Origin: an uncultured Lachnospiraceae bacterium
GTDB taxonomy: Bacteria > Bacillota > Clostridia > Lachnospirales > Lachnospiraceae
Length of the DNA stretch: 64,000 bases
Assembly (NCBI GenBank): GCA_946628415.1
Contig: CAMOWK010000005.1
Location: forward strand, 62,001-126,000
Direction of reading: 5' to 3'
Shown in pieces: positions 1 through 10,380 of this stretch (positions are counted from its first letter, which is position 1; every line of letters begins with the position of its first letter). The notes under the pieces are model-generated. The model was given only the letters and a program-made list of their open reading frames with translations. It was not told the DNA's origin and ran no database searches. Made by a program: the position numbers and the translations under genes.

Positions 1-42
1 GGATACCGAACCGGACTGGCTCAGTTGATGTGATTTTTAGTA

Positions 43-48
43 TATAAT
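43..48 (+). promoter_or_regulatory. Possible -10 box upstream of first surface-protein gene
   Basis: TATAAT stands about 80 bases before the first gene. No good -35 box sits 16-18 bases upstream (the nearest TTGATG leaves only 12), so this is a weak call. Nothing else is recognisable in bases 1-126. Confidence 0.3.
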
Positions 49-126
49 GAATTATGGACGTTAGTGCTGTTTTTATTGACGTAAGCATATTCACGTGTCT
101 TAGTTAGGATTTACGAAAGGAAGATA

Positions 127-3123
127 ATGATGGCAAGAAAAAGATTATACAAAGCATCAGTGCTGATTGTTATAGTGGCTCTTGTGGTTACACTTTTTGC
201 GCCATATATGAATGCTGCTTATGCCGCTGAGATAGGTCTTGGTGCATCTGCGGAGGTAAGTATTGAGGAAGAGGACTCTAAGAAGAATCTTAGCGAAGGA
301 ACGGATGCGCTGAGTTCAGATATGGATGATGACCCTGTTTCGGACGAAGAGTTTGCGGATGCCTTTGGTTTGGAAGAACAGAACGACAATGCCCTTGCTT
401 CTGATACCGATGCAGAAGAAGCATCTGAGGAAGGTTCGGAAGAAGATACAGAAGAGAGCACAGAGGATGATTCAGAAAAAGTTAATGAGATAGATGCTGA
501 TCATGCCTTTGGTACAGCACCGGAAACAAGCAAGATTACAGAGCTTAATCCTGATGCCGGTTTTGTGCTGACATATGGCCCAAGCGCAGCAAAGATACAG
601 CAGGAAGCAGCAGACACTCAGGATGTATCAGACTATGAAATTTTCAAGTCACAATATGATAATCTGGGAGCGGTGACTGATAAAGTATATGTAGAGGTGG
701 ATTTCGGGGCTGAGCATAAAGGTACTTTAAGTAAAGTGCATAATAGTTTTGTTGATGGAGATGTTATAACAAGTTGTGATTGGCAAGAAGGCAGTGGCTC
801 CTGTCGATATACTCTTAATATAAGCCGAATGGCAGAAAAGAGTGCCGGGGAAGCATGGGCCATAGTTGAAAGATTTGTTGCTAAGGTATTAAGCGGTTCT
901 GATGATATGGAGGATGCTTTAGGAACTCTTGATGAATCTACAGACGAAAAATATCTTGGACTTTGTACAAGCAAAGTTTTCGGCAGTACAGCCAAGAATT
1001 CACGGTGGGATGAAGCCTGCACACAAGAAATATCAGGGGGCGAGACGATCAGTCTGGTAGCCCTTTGGTGTAAGCCTGCTTCCAAAGTGGATGTGAAGGT
1101 GAATAATCAGTTTAAATGTGGAGATAAAATCACTTATACACTACGCCAAGGATCATCGCCTGCTCCAGATATATCGACAACAACAGGAGGATTTATTATT
1201 AAGGAACTTGAGTGGAATGGGCAATGGATTTATAGCGACATAGACCCCTGTGAAATAAAATGTACTATAGTCTGCAGTGATTGGAGATATTATCTCAAAG
1301 ATGATCCTAGTGAAGTGAGTATAAATGTTGAAGGAGGAATGCTGGAAAATTTTGAAATTCAAAAAATAGACGGCGAAAATTGTTTATTAGTTTATGCCTA
1401 CCCTTCCATCAAGCATGATTTCGGAGACTGGAAAACGGTGAAAGAAGCTACATGCACTGAGGATGGGGAAGAACAACGAACTTGTAAATATCAGTTTCAC
1501 GAGAACTATAAACATCAAGACCCGGCATCAGAAACAAGAGTTATCCCGGCCGGACATAAGTGGACTAAAAAAACAGTAGCGGCAACTTGTACGGAGGCTG
1601 GTTCCGAGACGACAGTATGTGATATGTGTGGTGAGATAAATTCTTCGGAACCCGGTAAGACATTTCCTGCCCTCGGTCATGATATTCCTGATGATTTCGA
1701 GACTATAGACCCTACATGTACAGAAGATGGAAAAAAATACAAAATCTGCAGACGCTGTAATGAGGAAGTGGAAACAGAAGTTTTGACTAAGCTTGGTCAT
1801 GACTGGGGTGATCCTGTTGTAAAGAATCCTACAGAAGATGAAGAAGGTTCAAAAACATGGACTTGTAAGAGGGATGGATGTGATGAGAAAAAGCAGGAAG
1901 TAATTCCAAGACTTGTTCCGGAATACACTCTTATGTCCGGTGACAGACAGATTTTCCCTAAGTCAAGTAATCAGGATATTACATTTACCATAGAACGTGA
2001 TATTAATCCGGATCGTGCTTATAAAAATGAATCAGGGAGCATAAAGTTATCAGGTGAAGATGGCAATACGACCATAGCTAAGAATGATTCAAAGGGATAT
2101 ACCATAAGTGAAACTAAGAGTGGCAATAAGGTGACAGGTATTTCTGTTACACTTAAGCATGAAGCTTTAAAGGCTCTTAAAAATGGCAATTATCAGATGA
2201 CGGTTACATTTAATGATAATGCAGGACCTTCCGAAGTTGTCGCAAACTTTAAGGTTGTAGATGCTATTACTTACGACGTGGTAGAAAGAAGTGCCAGACT
2301 CTGGAATAAGGATACATCAGAAAGTGGTCTTACTTTTACCTTTAAGCGTTCGGAAGATGACTCGCTTACATTTGATATGTTTAATGGCATTGAGATTGAT
2401 GGTAAACTGATTCAAATGACAGAAGACGGAATGACCAAATATACTGCCGAAGCAGGAAGTGTAATAGTTAAACTCACCCCGGAATATCTTAAGACACTTA
2501 AAGCAGGTGTTAAAGATGGTGATAAATACTTATATGAAACACATGTCCTGACAGCGTTATTTGATGATGGAAATGATGTTGATGTAAGCTTCTATCTTAC
2601 TTCAGAGACACAAAAAGAAGCAACCGATGGAAGTGATTCCGGAAGCGGTTCAGGTTCCGGTAGTGGTTCAGGTTCCGGTAGTGGTTCAGGTTCCGGCAGT
2701 GATTCAGAATCCGGAAGTGGAAGCGGTTCCAATAGTGGCAATGGTTCAGGCAGTAATTCCGGTTCGGGCAGTGGAAGCAGTTCAGGTTCCGGCAGCGGAA
2801 GTGGCAGTGGTTCCGGTAGTGGAAGCGGCAGCAATAATTCGGATAGTAAATCCAAGGGCGGCAAAATCAATAACATTTCCGGTGACTATGCAAGTAATCT
2901 TACAGATCCCGGAAAAGTAATCGACGGTGGAAATTTAGGTGGTAACACAACTGACGGCTCGGGCAGCGGAAGTGGCTCGGGAAGTGGTTCAGGCAGTGGC
3001 TCAGGTGATGGAAAAACGACAAGTGACAGTAATAATATAATGCTCGCAATTATTATCATGCTGATTTCACTCGGAGGAATTGCATTTACAAGATTTGAGA
3101 TGAAGCTTCGCGGTAACAGGTAA
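127..3123 (+). CDS. Secreted membrane-anchored surface protein A (tandem paralogue 1)
   Basis: Cell-surface protein of unknown ligand. A signal peptide (about residues 1-33, ending AYA) is followed by an acidic Glu/Asp/Ser region (40-130) and a middle region (180-425) not shared with the next gene. Then come cysteine/histidine repeats of the PTCTExG...CxxC...LGH kind (429-596). Two beta-sandwich-like domains follow: A (599-712) and B (713-829). The end is a Ser-Gly linker (834-907, and again near 944-960) and a C-terminal membrane helix (971-990) with a basic tail. Domain B, with its LTPEYLKTL motif, resembles X2-type carbohydrate-binding modules; that is an inference. There is no clear LPxTG. 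Starts at 127 and 130 are both possible behind AAAGGAAG. It heads a run of three paralogues spaced 20-35 bases apart, probably one operon. Confidence 0.85.
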   Translation: MMARKRLYKASVLIVIVALVVTLFAPYMNAAYAAEIGLGASAEVSIEEEDSKKNLSEGTDALSSDMDDDPVSDEEFADAFGLEEQNDNALASDTDAEEASEEGSEEDTEESTEDDSEKVNEIDADHAFGTAPETSKITELNPDAGFVLTYGPSAAKIQQEAADTQDVSDYEIFKSQYDNLGAVTDKVYVEVDFGAEHKGTLSKVHNSFVDGDVITSCDWQEGSGSCRYTLNISRMAEKSAGEAWAIVERFVAKVLSGSDDMEDALGTLDESTDEKYLGLCTSKVFGSTAKNSRWDEACTQEISGGETISLVALWCKPASKVDVKVNNQFKCGDKITYTLRQGSSPAPDISTTTGGFIIKELEWNGQWIYSDIDPCEIKCTIVCSDWRYYLKDDPSEVSINVEGGMLENFEIQKIDGENCLLVYAYPSIKHDFGDWKTVKEATCTEDGEEQRTCKYQFHENYKHQDPASETRVIPAGHKWTKKTVAATCTEAGSETTVCDMCGEINSSEPGKTFPALGHDIPDDFETIDPTCTEDGKKYKICRRCNEEVETEVLTKLGHDWGDPVVKNPTEDEEGSKTWTCKRDGCDEKKQEVIPRLVPEYTLMSGDRQIFPKSSNQDITFTIERDINPDRAYKNESGSIKLSGEDGNTTIAKNDSKGYTISETKSGNKVTGISVTLKHEALKALKNGNYQMTVTFNDNAGPSEVVANFKVVDAITYDVVERSARLWNKDTSESGLTFTFKRSEDDSLTFDMFNGIEIDGKLIQMTEDGMTKYTAEAGSVIVKLTPEYLKTLKAGVKDGDKYLYETHVLTALFDDGNDVDVSFYLTSETQKEATDGSDSGSGSGSGSGSGSGSGSGSGSDSESGSGSGSNSGNGSGSNSGSGSGSSSGSGSGSGSGSGSGSGSNNSDSKSKGGKINNISGDYASNLTDPGKVIDGGNLGGNTTDGSGSGSGSGSGSGSGSGDGKTTSDSNNIMLAIIIMLISLGGIAFTRFEMKLRGNR
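2647..2700 (+). repeat. Three 18-bp tandem repeats in the Ser-Gly linker
   Basis: Three adjacent copies of GGTTCAGGTTCCGGTAGT (the last differs at one base) encode GSGSGS within a longer Ser-Gly tract. The unit is a multiple of three, so copy-number change would alter linker length without a frameshift. Confidence 0.85.
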
Positions 3124-3153
3124 TCTATATATTTAAGAAAAAAAGGACATTTT

Positions 3154-6100
3154 ATGAAAGGGAAAAGGATTTACAGGTTAATAGCTATATCAGCGATTCT
3201 TTCTCTTATGCTGTCTTTAGTTGCTCCATATATAAGCTTTGCTTATGCGGCAGAGATAGGTCTTGGCGCATCTGCTGAGGTAAGCATTGAAGAAGATGAC
3301 TCTAAGAAGAATCTTAGCGAAGGAACGGATGCTGTTAGTTCAGATATGGATGAAGAATCTGCTTTGGACGAAGAGTTTGCGGATGACTTTGGTTTAGAAG
3401 ATCAGGACGATGATGCCCTTGCCTCTAATACTGACGCAGAAGAAGCATCTGAGGAAGGTTCGGAAGAAGATACGCAAGAGGGAATCGAGGATGATTCAGA
3501 AAAGGTAAATGAGATAGATGCTGATCATGCCTTTGGTACATCCATCGAAAACGAAAAGATTGCGGAACTTAATCCTGATTCCGGTTTTGTGCTGACATAT
3601 GGTCCAAGTGCGGCAAAGATACAGCAGGAAGCAGCAGACACTCAGGATGTATCAGACTATGAAATTTTCAAGTCACAGTATGATAATCTGGGAGCTATTG
3701 CTCAACTGACTGTTAACGTGCATTTTGGTGAAGGACGTAATAGCTTTATACTTTCCACATTAAATGCTTTATTTTATGGAAACTATCATGCTAATGACTA
3801 TAGATATGATGCGTCTACTAATGATGATATTGCAGAGTTTATATTTTCCATTGATAGTAGTAATAGTAATACTGTTGGCGGTATATGTGAAATTGTAGAG
3901 AATGAGATAAATACTGTACTGAATAATGATTATCCAAGTGAAGCTATAGGTACGATAGATTATGCTGACAGTGTTCATTCTAAATATCTGGGTGTCTGCA
4001 CTGATAAAAACGTTAAATCTGAAACTGAAAAGCAGAGAGCTATACTTGAAGCTAAAAATACAAATATCACTTCTGCCGATCCGATTGATCTATATGTATT
4101 ATGGGCTGATCCTATTAATGAGATTGAGATAAAAGTCGGCACGGCCATTACATGTGGCGACACGCTTACATATGATGATTATGAAAATCCGTCCATCGTT
4201 CCGAGTATGGAAGTGGTTGGAAATAATGGGATTACTTTATCCAGATGTGTCTGGAATGTAAAAGATAGTGGAACTAAATTTGTAAATCCGGATAAATACA
4301 ATATGACCGGCGAGTTTAAATCAAATTCTTGGAGACAGTATCTGGCAGATAATGTTAAAGTTACACTTTCAGAGGATAGTCCCGAGGGATGTGCCTTTGT
4401 AAAGACCACAACTCCGCTTAATCCGCAGGAGGCTGATATAGGTATAATAGTATCACTTACTCCGAAGCATCAGGCAGAAGCTGACTTGGATTGGACAGTT
4501 GAGAAGCAGCCTAAATGCAATGATACAGGATTGAGAAAGAAGATTTGTGCCTGTGGTAATGTGCTTATAGAGGAGACTATGGAAAGAACTAAGCATGAAC
4601 CAATGATGGAAGCTCCAACCCAAAATCCGACGTGCACAGAACCAGGAAGGGCGAACTATAAATGTAAGATATGTGGGGAAAATTTAGGAGATGGAGAGAT
4701 TCCTGCACTCGGTCACGTGGAGAGTGATAATTGGGAGACAACAGTAGCTCCGACATGTACAGAAGCCGGAACGAGAGTTAATATCTGCTCGAGGTGCCAT
4801 AAGCAGAATCCGGATATAACAGAATCTATAGATGCACTTGGCCATGACTGGGGTGATTATACTGAAGAAAAAGCAGCTACCGAAGATGAAGAAGGTATAG
4901 AAACCAGAGTATGCAGTAGAGATAGTTCTCATAAGGATACACGGAATATATCAAAGTTGGAACCGGAATATACTTTAGAATCCGGTAACGGACAGATTTA
5001 CCGAAAGTCAGGAAATCAGGATATAAGCTTTGACATTAAGCGCAGTATCAATGCAGATCGGGCTCTGAGCAGAGAAGCAGGAACTATAACGATATCCCTT
5101 GGAAATGATGAAAAGACTTTTACTAAAAATACGGACTATACTGTTTTATCTAAAAAAGGAGCGAATGATAAGGTTACGGGAATAACTCTGAATCTTAAGC
5201 ATGAATCACTGGAAGAACTTGAAACTGGCACTTATGAACTTACAGTTTCATTTAATGATAATGATAAGACATCTTCCGTTAAAGCAAGTTTTACGATAGG
5301 CGATGCTATATCATATGATGTGGTTGACAGAGCGGCAAGGCTCTGGACGAAAGATGTAAGTACAGGCGGACTTATTTTCACATTTAAGCGTTCTGAAGAG
5401 GATAGCCTTACATATGACAATTTTAATGGTATTAAAGTTGATGGTGCTGAAATAAAACAGACAGACAGTGGGATAACAAACTATACAGCTGAGGTTCCCA
5501 TTTCTTCTGAAGAAGGCGGTGTAAAGGTTACGCTCACTCCGGAATATCTCAGTACGCTCACGGCAGGAACTGATTGGGATTATGAGGAACATGAGCTTAC
5601 GGCACTTTTCGATGACGGAAATGATGTTCCGGTAAAATTCTATATCAGATTAAAGCCTGATACCAAATACAGTCTTGAATCAGGAGACGGGCAGATTTTC
5701 CGCAATACAAGTGATGATGATGCAGAGTTTACTATTTCCCGTGATGTTAATCCTGAACGTGCCCTTGAAAGAGAATCGGGCACAGTAAAGCTGTCAGGTG
5801 AGAATATCGAAGAAAAAACACTCACAAAAGAAACTGACTACGTGGTAAATGCAGCTAAAGATGAAACTGACAAGGTTACAGGCATTTCCATAAATATCAA
5901 AAATGATGTTTTGAAAGAACTTGAAAATGGTTCATATAAACTTACATTTTCATTTAATGATGAGGGAAGAACGACTTATGTTCCGGCAATCCTGGTAGTT
6001 GCAGATCCTATTTCATATCATGAAAAGGATAAAGGCAAAACTGAAAGAAACTGGACAAAAAATGTCAGCTCAGGCGGACTTGTATTTACATTCGAGCGTT

Positions 6101-6675
6101 CTGAGGAAGACGAACTTACGTATGATGAATTTACCGGCATTAAGGTTGATGGAGAAGAAGTTCCGGAAACAAGTAATGGCAAAACAAACTATGAGTATAA
6201 GAAGGGCAGCGTAATCGTAACACTTCTTCCTGATTACCTGAACACTCTTAAGGCAGGGACTGACGGAAATTACGTAGAGCATGAACTTACGGCATTGTTC
6301 GGTGACGGAGAACCGATTTCGACTAAATTCTATATTACTTCACTTCCTGAAGAGAGTGATAATACGGATGATGGTTCGGAAAAGACGACCGAAGATACTG
6401 AAAAGACGACTGAGGATTCTGGAAGTGGTTCTGACGATAAAACCGACGATTCATCAAAGGATAACTCATCAGGAAATAATGATTCGTCAGGAAATTCAAA
6501 AGGCGGAAATCTTAGCGGAAGTACTGCTGATAACAGTGGTTCGGGCAGTGGCTCCGGTGATGGTAAAACAACTAATGATAATAATAATATAAAGCTCGCA
6601 ATTATTATTCTGCTGATTTCACTCGGAGGCATTGTATTTACCAGACTCGAGATGAAACTTAGAAGAGAGAATTAA
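3154..6675 (+). CDS. Secreted membrane-anchored surface protein B (tandem paralogue 2)
   Basis: Paralogue of the preceding gene. Residues 1-180 are nearly identical to it (signal peptide, acidic region, and a conserved segment ending YDNLGA). The middle (about 185-425) is unrelated. The cysteine/histidine repeats (433-602) are conserved in pattern. Here the A-B domain pair occurs twice: A1 606-717, B1 718-830, A2 836-950, B2 953-1065. A Thr/Glu/Ser/Gly linker (1068-1140) leads to a membrane helix (1146-1168) and the tail KLRREN. The near-identical front with a replaced centre suggests recent duplication followed by modular exchange. The start is ATG behind AAAGGA, 31 bases after the previous stop. 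It is probably displayed on the outer face of the membrane or wall; the ligand is unknown. Confidence 0.85.
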   Translation: MKGKRIYRLIAISAILSLMLSLVAPYISFAYAAEIGLGASAEVSIEEDDSKKNLSEGTDAVSSDMDEESALDEEFADDFGLEDQDDDALASNTDAEEASEEGSEEDTQEGIEDDSEKVNEIDADHAFGTSIENEKIAELNPDSGFVLTYGPSAAKIQQEAADTQDVSDYEIFKSQYDNLGAIAQLTVNVHFGEGRNSFILSTLNALFYGNYHANDYRYDASTNDDIAEFIFSIDSSNSNTVGGICEIVENEINTVLNNDYPSEAIGTIDYADSVHSKYLGVCTDKNVKSETEKQRAILEAKNTNITSADPIDLYVLWADPINEIEIKVGTAITCGDTLTYDDYENPSIVPSMEVVGNNGITLSRCVWNVKDSGTKFVNPDKYNMTGEFKSNSWRQYLADNVKVTLSEDSPEGCAFVKTTTPLNPQEADIGIIVSLTPKHQAEADLDWTVEKQPKCNDTGLRKKICACGNVLIEETMERTKHEPMMEAPTQNPTCTEPGRANYKCKICGENLGDGEIPALGHVESDNWETTVAPTCTEAGTRVNICSRCHKQNPDITESIDALGHDWGDYTEEKAATEDEEGIETRVCSRDSSHKDTRNISKLEPEYTLESGNGQIYRKSGNQDISFDIKRSINADRALSREAGTITISLGNDEKTFTKNTDYTVLSKKGANDKVTGITLNLKHESLEELETGTYELTVSFNDNDKTSSVKASFTIGDAISYDVVDRAARLWTKDVSTGGLIFTFKRSEEDSLTYDNFNGIKVDGAEIKQTDSGITNYTAEVPISSEEGGVKVTLTPEYLSTLTAGTDWDYEEHELTALFDDGNDVPVKFYIRLKPDTKYSLESGDGQIFRNTSDDDAEFTISRDVNPERALERESGTVKLSGENIEEKTLTKETDYVVNAAKDETDKVTGISINIKNDVLKELENGSYKLTFSFNDEGRTTYVPAILVVADPISYHEKDKGKTERNWTKNVSSGGLVFTFERSEEDELTYDEFTGIKVDGEEVPETSNGKTNYEYKKGSVIVTLLPDYLNTLKAGTDGNYVEHELTALFGDGEPISTKFYITSLPEESDNTDDGSEKTTEDTEKTTEDSGSGSDDKTDDSSKDNSSGNNDSSGNSKGGNLSGSTADNSGSGSGSGDGKTTNDNNNIKLAIIILLISLGGIVFTRLEMKLRREN

Positions 6676-6708
6676 TAATTAAAAATATAAAGAAGTGTGG
6701 GGCATTTT

Positions 6709-7977
6709 ATGAAGAAGAAAAAGATTTTTAAAACTTCAGTACTGATGGTGATTCTTTCACTGATGCTGTCCCTTGTGGCACCATATATAAGTTTTGTTCA
6801 TGCTGCAGAACTTGGTGCTTCTGCTGATGCCAGTATCGAAGGTGAAGAAAAAACTGAAATGCAGGAAGCTGACTTGACCGGTGACGCCGAGGCTTTAGAA
6901 GAAGACGGTATCGAGGAAGCTATGGCAGGTGATGCTGTATCAGTTGACGATCTGGCTTTAGGTGAAGAGGAAGAAGCGACGGAAGCATCACCGGGTGACG
7001 CTGACGCGGAAGAGGATGCATCTGAAGAAACTATATCCGAAGATGATGATACCTTGAGTGATGGCACAACCTATGCGGGAGGAATCTCACCAAATGCCGG
7101 ATTTGTTGTAACACTCGGTCCTAATGCTGCTGAAGTTGCTGAGGAAACAGCGGCAGCAAATGATACTTCTGAGTACGATGCATTTATGAAACAGTTCGGG
7201 GATGCCGAGGAGTATGATCCGGATAATCAGGATGCCCCTGATGCCGGGAAGCCGGATGTAACTGATGCTGATACAGAAGAAACTAATGATAATGTGCAGT
7301 CTGAACAGGACGAAGCAAAAGAAGACGAAATCGGTATCGCTGAATCAGTTGCACTTGATAATCTGGGCGCTACATATAAAACTGTAAAAGGTAACAATGA
7401 AGTCTGGGACAAGAGCAGCACAGATGGACTGGAGTTTGAATTCTCAAGTGCTGACGGCGATGCATATAATAACTTCAGTGAGCTTACGATTAACAGTAAC
7501 CCTGTTAAGAGTAGTTACTACACCAAGGATATGGGTGGAAATTCAGACTCTGTTAATCTAAAGATAATACTTAATCCGGATTATCTTACAACACTTTCGG
7601 TTGGAACTCATAAACTTGAGGTCAGCTTTAAATCCGATACTGCAGGTCAATATGATGTAGTTAAAGCTACTTTCAGGATAAAGGGGTCTTCTGAATCCAC
7701 GACTGCAGAGTCGCCGGAAGAAGCCATAAAAAAGAATGAAACTACTACTGAGAGTAACACATCGGAATCCAGTGGAAACAGCAAAGGCGGAAATATAAGC
7801 GGTGACGTTTCAAATAACAATTCGAACGCTGCTTCAGGAACAGATAAAGCAACCACGGGTGATGCAAGTGGAAAGAAAACCGGCGATAGTAATAACATTA
7901 TGTTTGCAATCGTTATGATGATCATTTCATTTGGCGGAATGGTTCTGACGGTACTGGAGATAAAGCTTAAAAGGTAA
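6709..7977 (+). CDS. Secreted membrane-anchored surface protein C (short paralogue 3)
   Basis: Third and shortest member of the surface-protein run, 422 residues from the ATG at 6709. An in-frame GTG lies 12 bases upstream, but the CATTTTATG spacing after the purine-rich site matches the start of the previous gene. A signal peptide (1-32) is followed by a very acidic, Ala-rich region (40-115) and the shared GFVVTLGPNAAEV segment (about 120-145) that all three carry in related form. Next are another acidic stretch, a single B-type domain (218-324), a Ser/Gly/Asn linker and a C-terminal helix (393-415). The cysteine/histidine repeats and A domains are missing. It probably shares a transcript with its two neighbours and the HD gene that follows 5 bases later. 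Confidence 0.85.
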   Translation: MKKKKIFKTSVLMVILSLMLSLVAPYISFVHAAELGASADASIEGEEKTEMQEADLTGDAEALEEDGIEEAMAGDAVSVDDLALGEEEEATEASPGDADAEEDASEETISEDDDTLSDGTTYAGGISPNAGFVVTLGPNAAEVAEETAAANDTSEYDAFMKQFGDAEEYDPDNQDAPDAGKPDVTDADTEETNDNVQSEQDEAKEDEIGIAESVALDNLGATYKTVKGNNEVWDKSSTDGLEFEFSSADGDAYNNFSELTINSNPVKSSYYTKDMGGNSDSVNLKIILNPDYLTTLSVGTHKLEVSFKSDTAGQYDVVKATFRIKGSSESTTAESPEEAIKKNETTTESNTSESSGNSKGGNISGDVSNNNSNAASGTDKATTGDASGKKTGDSNNIMFAIVMMIISFGGMVLTVLEIKLKR

Positions 7978-7982
7978 TAAAG

Positions 7983-8513
7983 ATGTCCGCATTTAAACTT
8001 AAGACACATGAGCTTGAGACTTTTAAAAGTTTAATACATGACATTGCAATGCATGATTCCGCGAAGGAAATGAAAAACTATGTTCAGCATGCTGATGTTT
8101 CAACTTACAGACATGCATTTGCGGTTGCACTTCTCAGCTTCTATATAGCAAGAAGGCTGAGGCTTAAGATAAATGAAAAGAGCCTCATAAAAGGTGCATT
8201 TCTCCATGATTATTTTCTGTATGACTGGCATTCAAAGGGTGATCGTCTGCACGGATATCACCACCCGAAGATTGCGGCAGAAAATGCAAAGAGAGATTTT
8301 GATGTGACTGAGCATGAGGCATCTATCATAAGAACACATATGTGGCCGCTGACTCTAAGATCGGTTCCAAGGTCAAAGGAGGCTGCGGTGGTCTGCCTTG
8401 CCGATAAGATGATTTCGTCAAAGGAAAGCTTTGTGGGAAATGGAAAGCTTATAGGAAAGAAACTGCGGGATAAATTCATTTACAAGAACAGAAAGTATAT
8501 TGATATTACATGA
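7983..8513 (+). CDS. HD-domain phosphohydrolase-like protein
   Basis: A 176-residue cytoplasmic protein of the HD superfamily. The metal-ligand pattern is visible: a His in TYRHAFAVA (about residue 42), the HD pair in GAFLHDYFL (about 76-77), further His residues in GYHHPKIAA, and an Asp in CLADKMIS near 142. Such proteins hydrolyse phosphate esters or nucleotides; the substrate cannot be read from the sequence. It begins 5 bases after the third surface-protein gene, so it is likely co-transcribed, although a functional link is unknown. Close relatives are common in Lachnospiraceae as single-domain HD hydrolases. Confidence 0.8.
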   Translation: MSAFKLKTHELETFKSLIHDIAMHDSAKEMKNYVQHADVSTYRHAFAVALLSFYIARRLRLKINEKSLIKGAFLHDYFLYDWHSKGDRLHGYHHPKIAAENAKRDFDVTEHEASIIRTHMWPLTLRSVPRSKEAAVVCLADKMISSKESFVGNGKLIGKKLRDKFIYKNRKYIDIT

Positions 8514-8567
8514 TTATACAGAATTGTTTGACTTCTTAGAAATAATATACAATCATCACATTTTATA

Positions 8568-8596
8568 TTGTACAAATTTACAAAAAATGATATATT
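8568..8596 (+). promoter_or_regulatory. Sigma-A-type promoter for the 74-residue gene
   Basis: TTGTAC, a 17-base spacer and TATATT, ending about 60 bases before the start codon at 8658. The surrounding 144 bases are AT-rich and otherwise empty. Confidence 0.55.
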
Positions 8597-8657
8597 TATC
8601 AGTGTAATGATTTGATTTCTGTATAAGCTGCAAGGGCAGAGGAAAGAGGTAGATGAT

Positions 8658-8882
8658 ATGACTAACGCAGAGCTTTATAAGAAACTTAGCAGTGCTGAGG
8701 GGATGAGATACCCTTATGACAATGGAAGGAATTTTTTCGCAGATCTTGCCGGAAGCGTTGGCACTGACATGGCTAAGGATATGGCTAAGACTTATATTGA
8801 CCTCATGGAAGAGTTTCCTCAGTCAGACAGTGAGATGGATTTCATAAGACAGGTGCGTATGGCGGTAAGAGAGGCTCAGTAG
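8658..8882 (+). CDS. Small conserved-looking protein, function unknown
   Basis: A 74-residue protein I do not recognise. It has no signal peptide or membrane segment. It is rich in Met, Asp and Ala and probably mostly helical, with an MAKDMAKTYIDLMEEF segment in the middle. The ATG at 8658 is preceded by AGAGGAAAGAGGT, a good ribosome binding site. The gene has its own promoter-like sequence upstream and a strong terminator 20 bases downstream, so it is very likely a real monocistronic gene rather than a chance ORF. Confidence 0.7.
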   Translation: MTNAELYKKLSSAEGMRYPYDNGRNFFADLAGSVGTDMAKDMAKTYIDLMEEFPQSDSEMDFIRQVRMAVREAQ

Positions 8883-8904
8883 TCTGATTATAATACGAAT
8901 AGTT

Positions 8905-8937
8905 AAGCCCGACAGATTTTATTCTGCCGGGCTTTTT
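8905..8937 (+). terminator. Intrinsic terminator
   Basis: A stem of about 12 bp (AAGCCCGACAGA pairing with TCTGCCGGGCTT, one mismatch) with a 6-base loop, followed by a T run. It closes the 74-residue gene. Read on the minus strand it lies downstream of the MATE gene and may serve both. Confidence 0.85.
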
Positions 8938-8990
8938 GAATGTCCGATTATTTGATGCATTTAATGCTTTGCTTAATGTGCATGTCATTT

Positions 8991-10358
8991 CTACTCGGGT
9001 GACTGCTTAAGTTTCAGTAATTCAGATGCCGCAAAAGGAATGGAGATTCCGAGTGAAAGTACATCTGCTACAGCCTGCGCGGTTTCAACCCCAAGCAGTC
9101 CGAAGATACGTGGAAGTATGAGGATTGCGGGAATGAAGAAAAGCCCGTTTCTGGCTGATGCAGTGATGGATGCCTTGACACCTTTACCCATGGATTGGAG
9201 CATCATGTTAGTCATTACGGTAAAGCCCATCAGTGGAAGTGCAGCAGCCTGACATCTAAGGGCTATAACACCGACTTTTACTACATCAGGGTCATCTCTG
9301 AAAAATGCAACTACATCGGGAGCTTTTGTAATACAAAAGACCGAAACACATATTAGGAAGATGGTTCCCCATCTGACAGAGAACCAGAATCCTTCTCTGA
9401 CTCTTTTCTTCAGTCCAGCTCCATAATTGAATGAGCAGACAGGCTGATAACCCTGACCGAAGCCGATAAGTGCTGATACAAGAAGCATGAGGATTCTTGT
9501 AACTATTGTCATGCCGGCAATGGTCGGTTCTCCGCCGTAATTACCTGCAGCTGTATTGAGCAGGATTGAACTTACAGCAGCAAGACCCTGTCTGAAAAGA
9601 GAAGGAATACCTCCATTTATGACTTCTGCAATATAATATGAATTTATCTTTACATTTTTGATTGAAAGGCGTATGTTTTCGCCCTGACTGCTTCCGATAA
9701 GTAGCATTATAAAACTGCTGATCTGTCCGGAAACGGTTGCTATGGCGGCACCGGTCACTCCCATATTGAAGTGCAGTATAAGAAGCGGATCGAGTACGAT
9801 ATTCATTATCGCTCCTGCAAGAAGCCCGAACATCGCATAAACGGCGCTTCCCTGAAATCTGAGCTGGTTGTTTATAACAAACTGGCACATCATAAACGGG
9901 GCACCGATAAGAATTATACTTGAGTACTCCTTTGTCATCTCTATTGTCACATCTGTAACATCTTTTGAGATAAGAAAGTCTGTAAGAGGATTTATGAAAA
10001 TGTTTCCAAATACAGCGATGATAAGACCCATGATCATTGCCATGGCAAATCCGGTTGAAGCCATTTCATTTGCTTCATTGGTTTTGCCTGCTCCAAGCAT
10101 TCTGGACAGGAAGTTTCCTGATCCGTGGCCGAACAAAAAGCCAAGCGCCTGTATTATCGCCATCATTGGAAATACTATTCCGACAGCGGCAGTCGCCTGA
10201 GTTGCATTTTCGTGAATCCTCCCAACGAAATAAGTGTCAGCTGAATTGTAAATGCCCGTTACCAGCATGCTTATTATGGTAGGAACAGCAAGTTCCGCGA
10301 TAAGACGCGGAACCGGTGTTGTTGTCATATATGTAAATCTGTCTTGTTTCTTTTGCAT
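8991..10358 (-). CDS. MATE-family multidrug/Na+ exporter
   Basis: A 455-residue integral membrane protein of the MATE (NorM/DinF) family. These export cationic drugs or metabolites in exchange for Na+ or H+. About twelve hydrophobic helices are visible. The N-terminal segment reads LIAELAVPTIISMLVTGIYN, followed by the ADTYFVGRI segment typical of helix 1-2. Length is normal (440-480). The second half begins around residue 230 with another GIPSLFRQGLA repeat, reflecting the two six-helix bundles. The ATG is preceded by CAGGA. The gene sits leftward behind the TerB-like gene, with a three-copy tandem repeat in the 92-base gap, and could be co-transcribed with it. Confidence 0.92.
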   Translation of the reverse strand: MQKKQDRFTYMTTTPVPRLIAELAVPTIISMLVTGIYNSADTYFVGRIHENATQATAAVGIVFPMMAIIQALGFLFGHGSGNFLSRMLGAGKTNEANEMASTGFAMAMIMGLIIAVFGNIFINPLTDFLISKDVTDVTIEMTKEYSSIILIGAPFMMCQFVINNQLRFQGSAVYAMFGLLAGAIMNIVLDPLLILHFNMGVTGAAIATVSGQISSFIMLLIGSSQGENIRLSIKNVKINSYYIAEVINGGIPSLFRQGLAAVSSILLNTAAGNYGGEPTIAGMTIVTRILMLLVSALIGFGQGYQPVCSFNYGAGLKKRVREGFWFSVRWGTIFLICVSVFCITKAPDVVAFFRDDPDVVKVGVIALRCQAAALPLMGFTVMTNMMLQSMGKGVKASITASARNGLFFIPAILILPRIFGLLGVETAQAVADVLSLGISIPFAASELLKLKQSPE

Positions 10359-10380
10359 TGATTATTCCTGAATGACTTTT

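Noticed and set aside
2592..2920. Open frames on both strands in the Ser-Gly linker
   Set aside because: They are shadows of the repetitive GSGS codons, with no SD and extreme composition (Val/Pro or Leu/Pro repeats).
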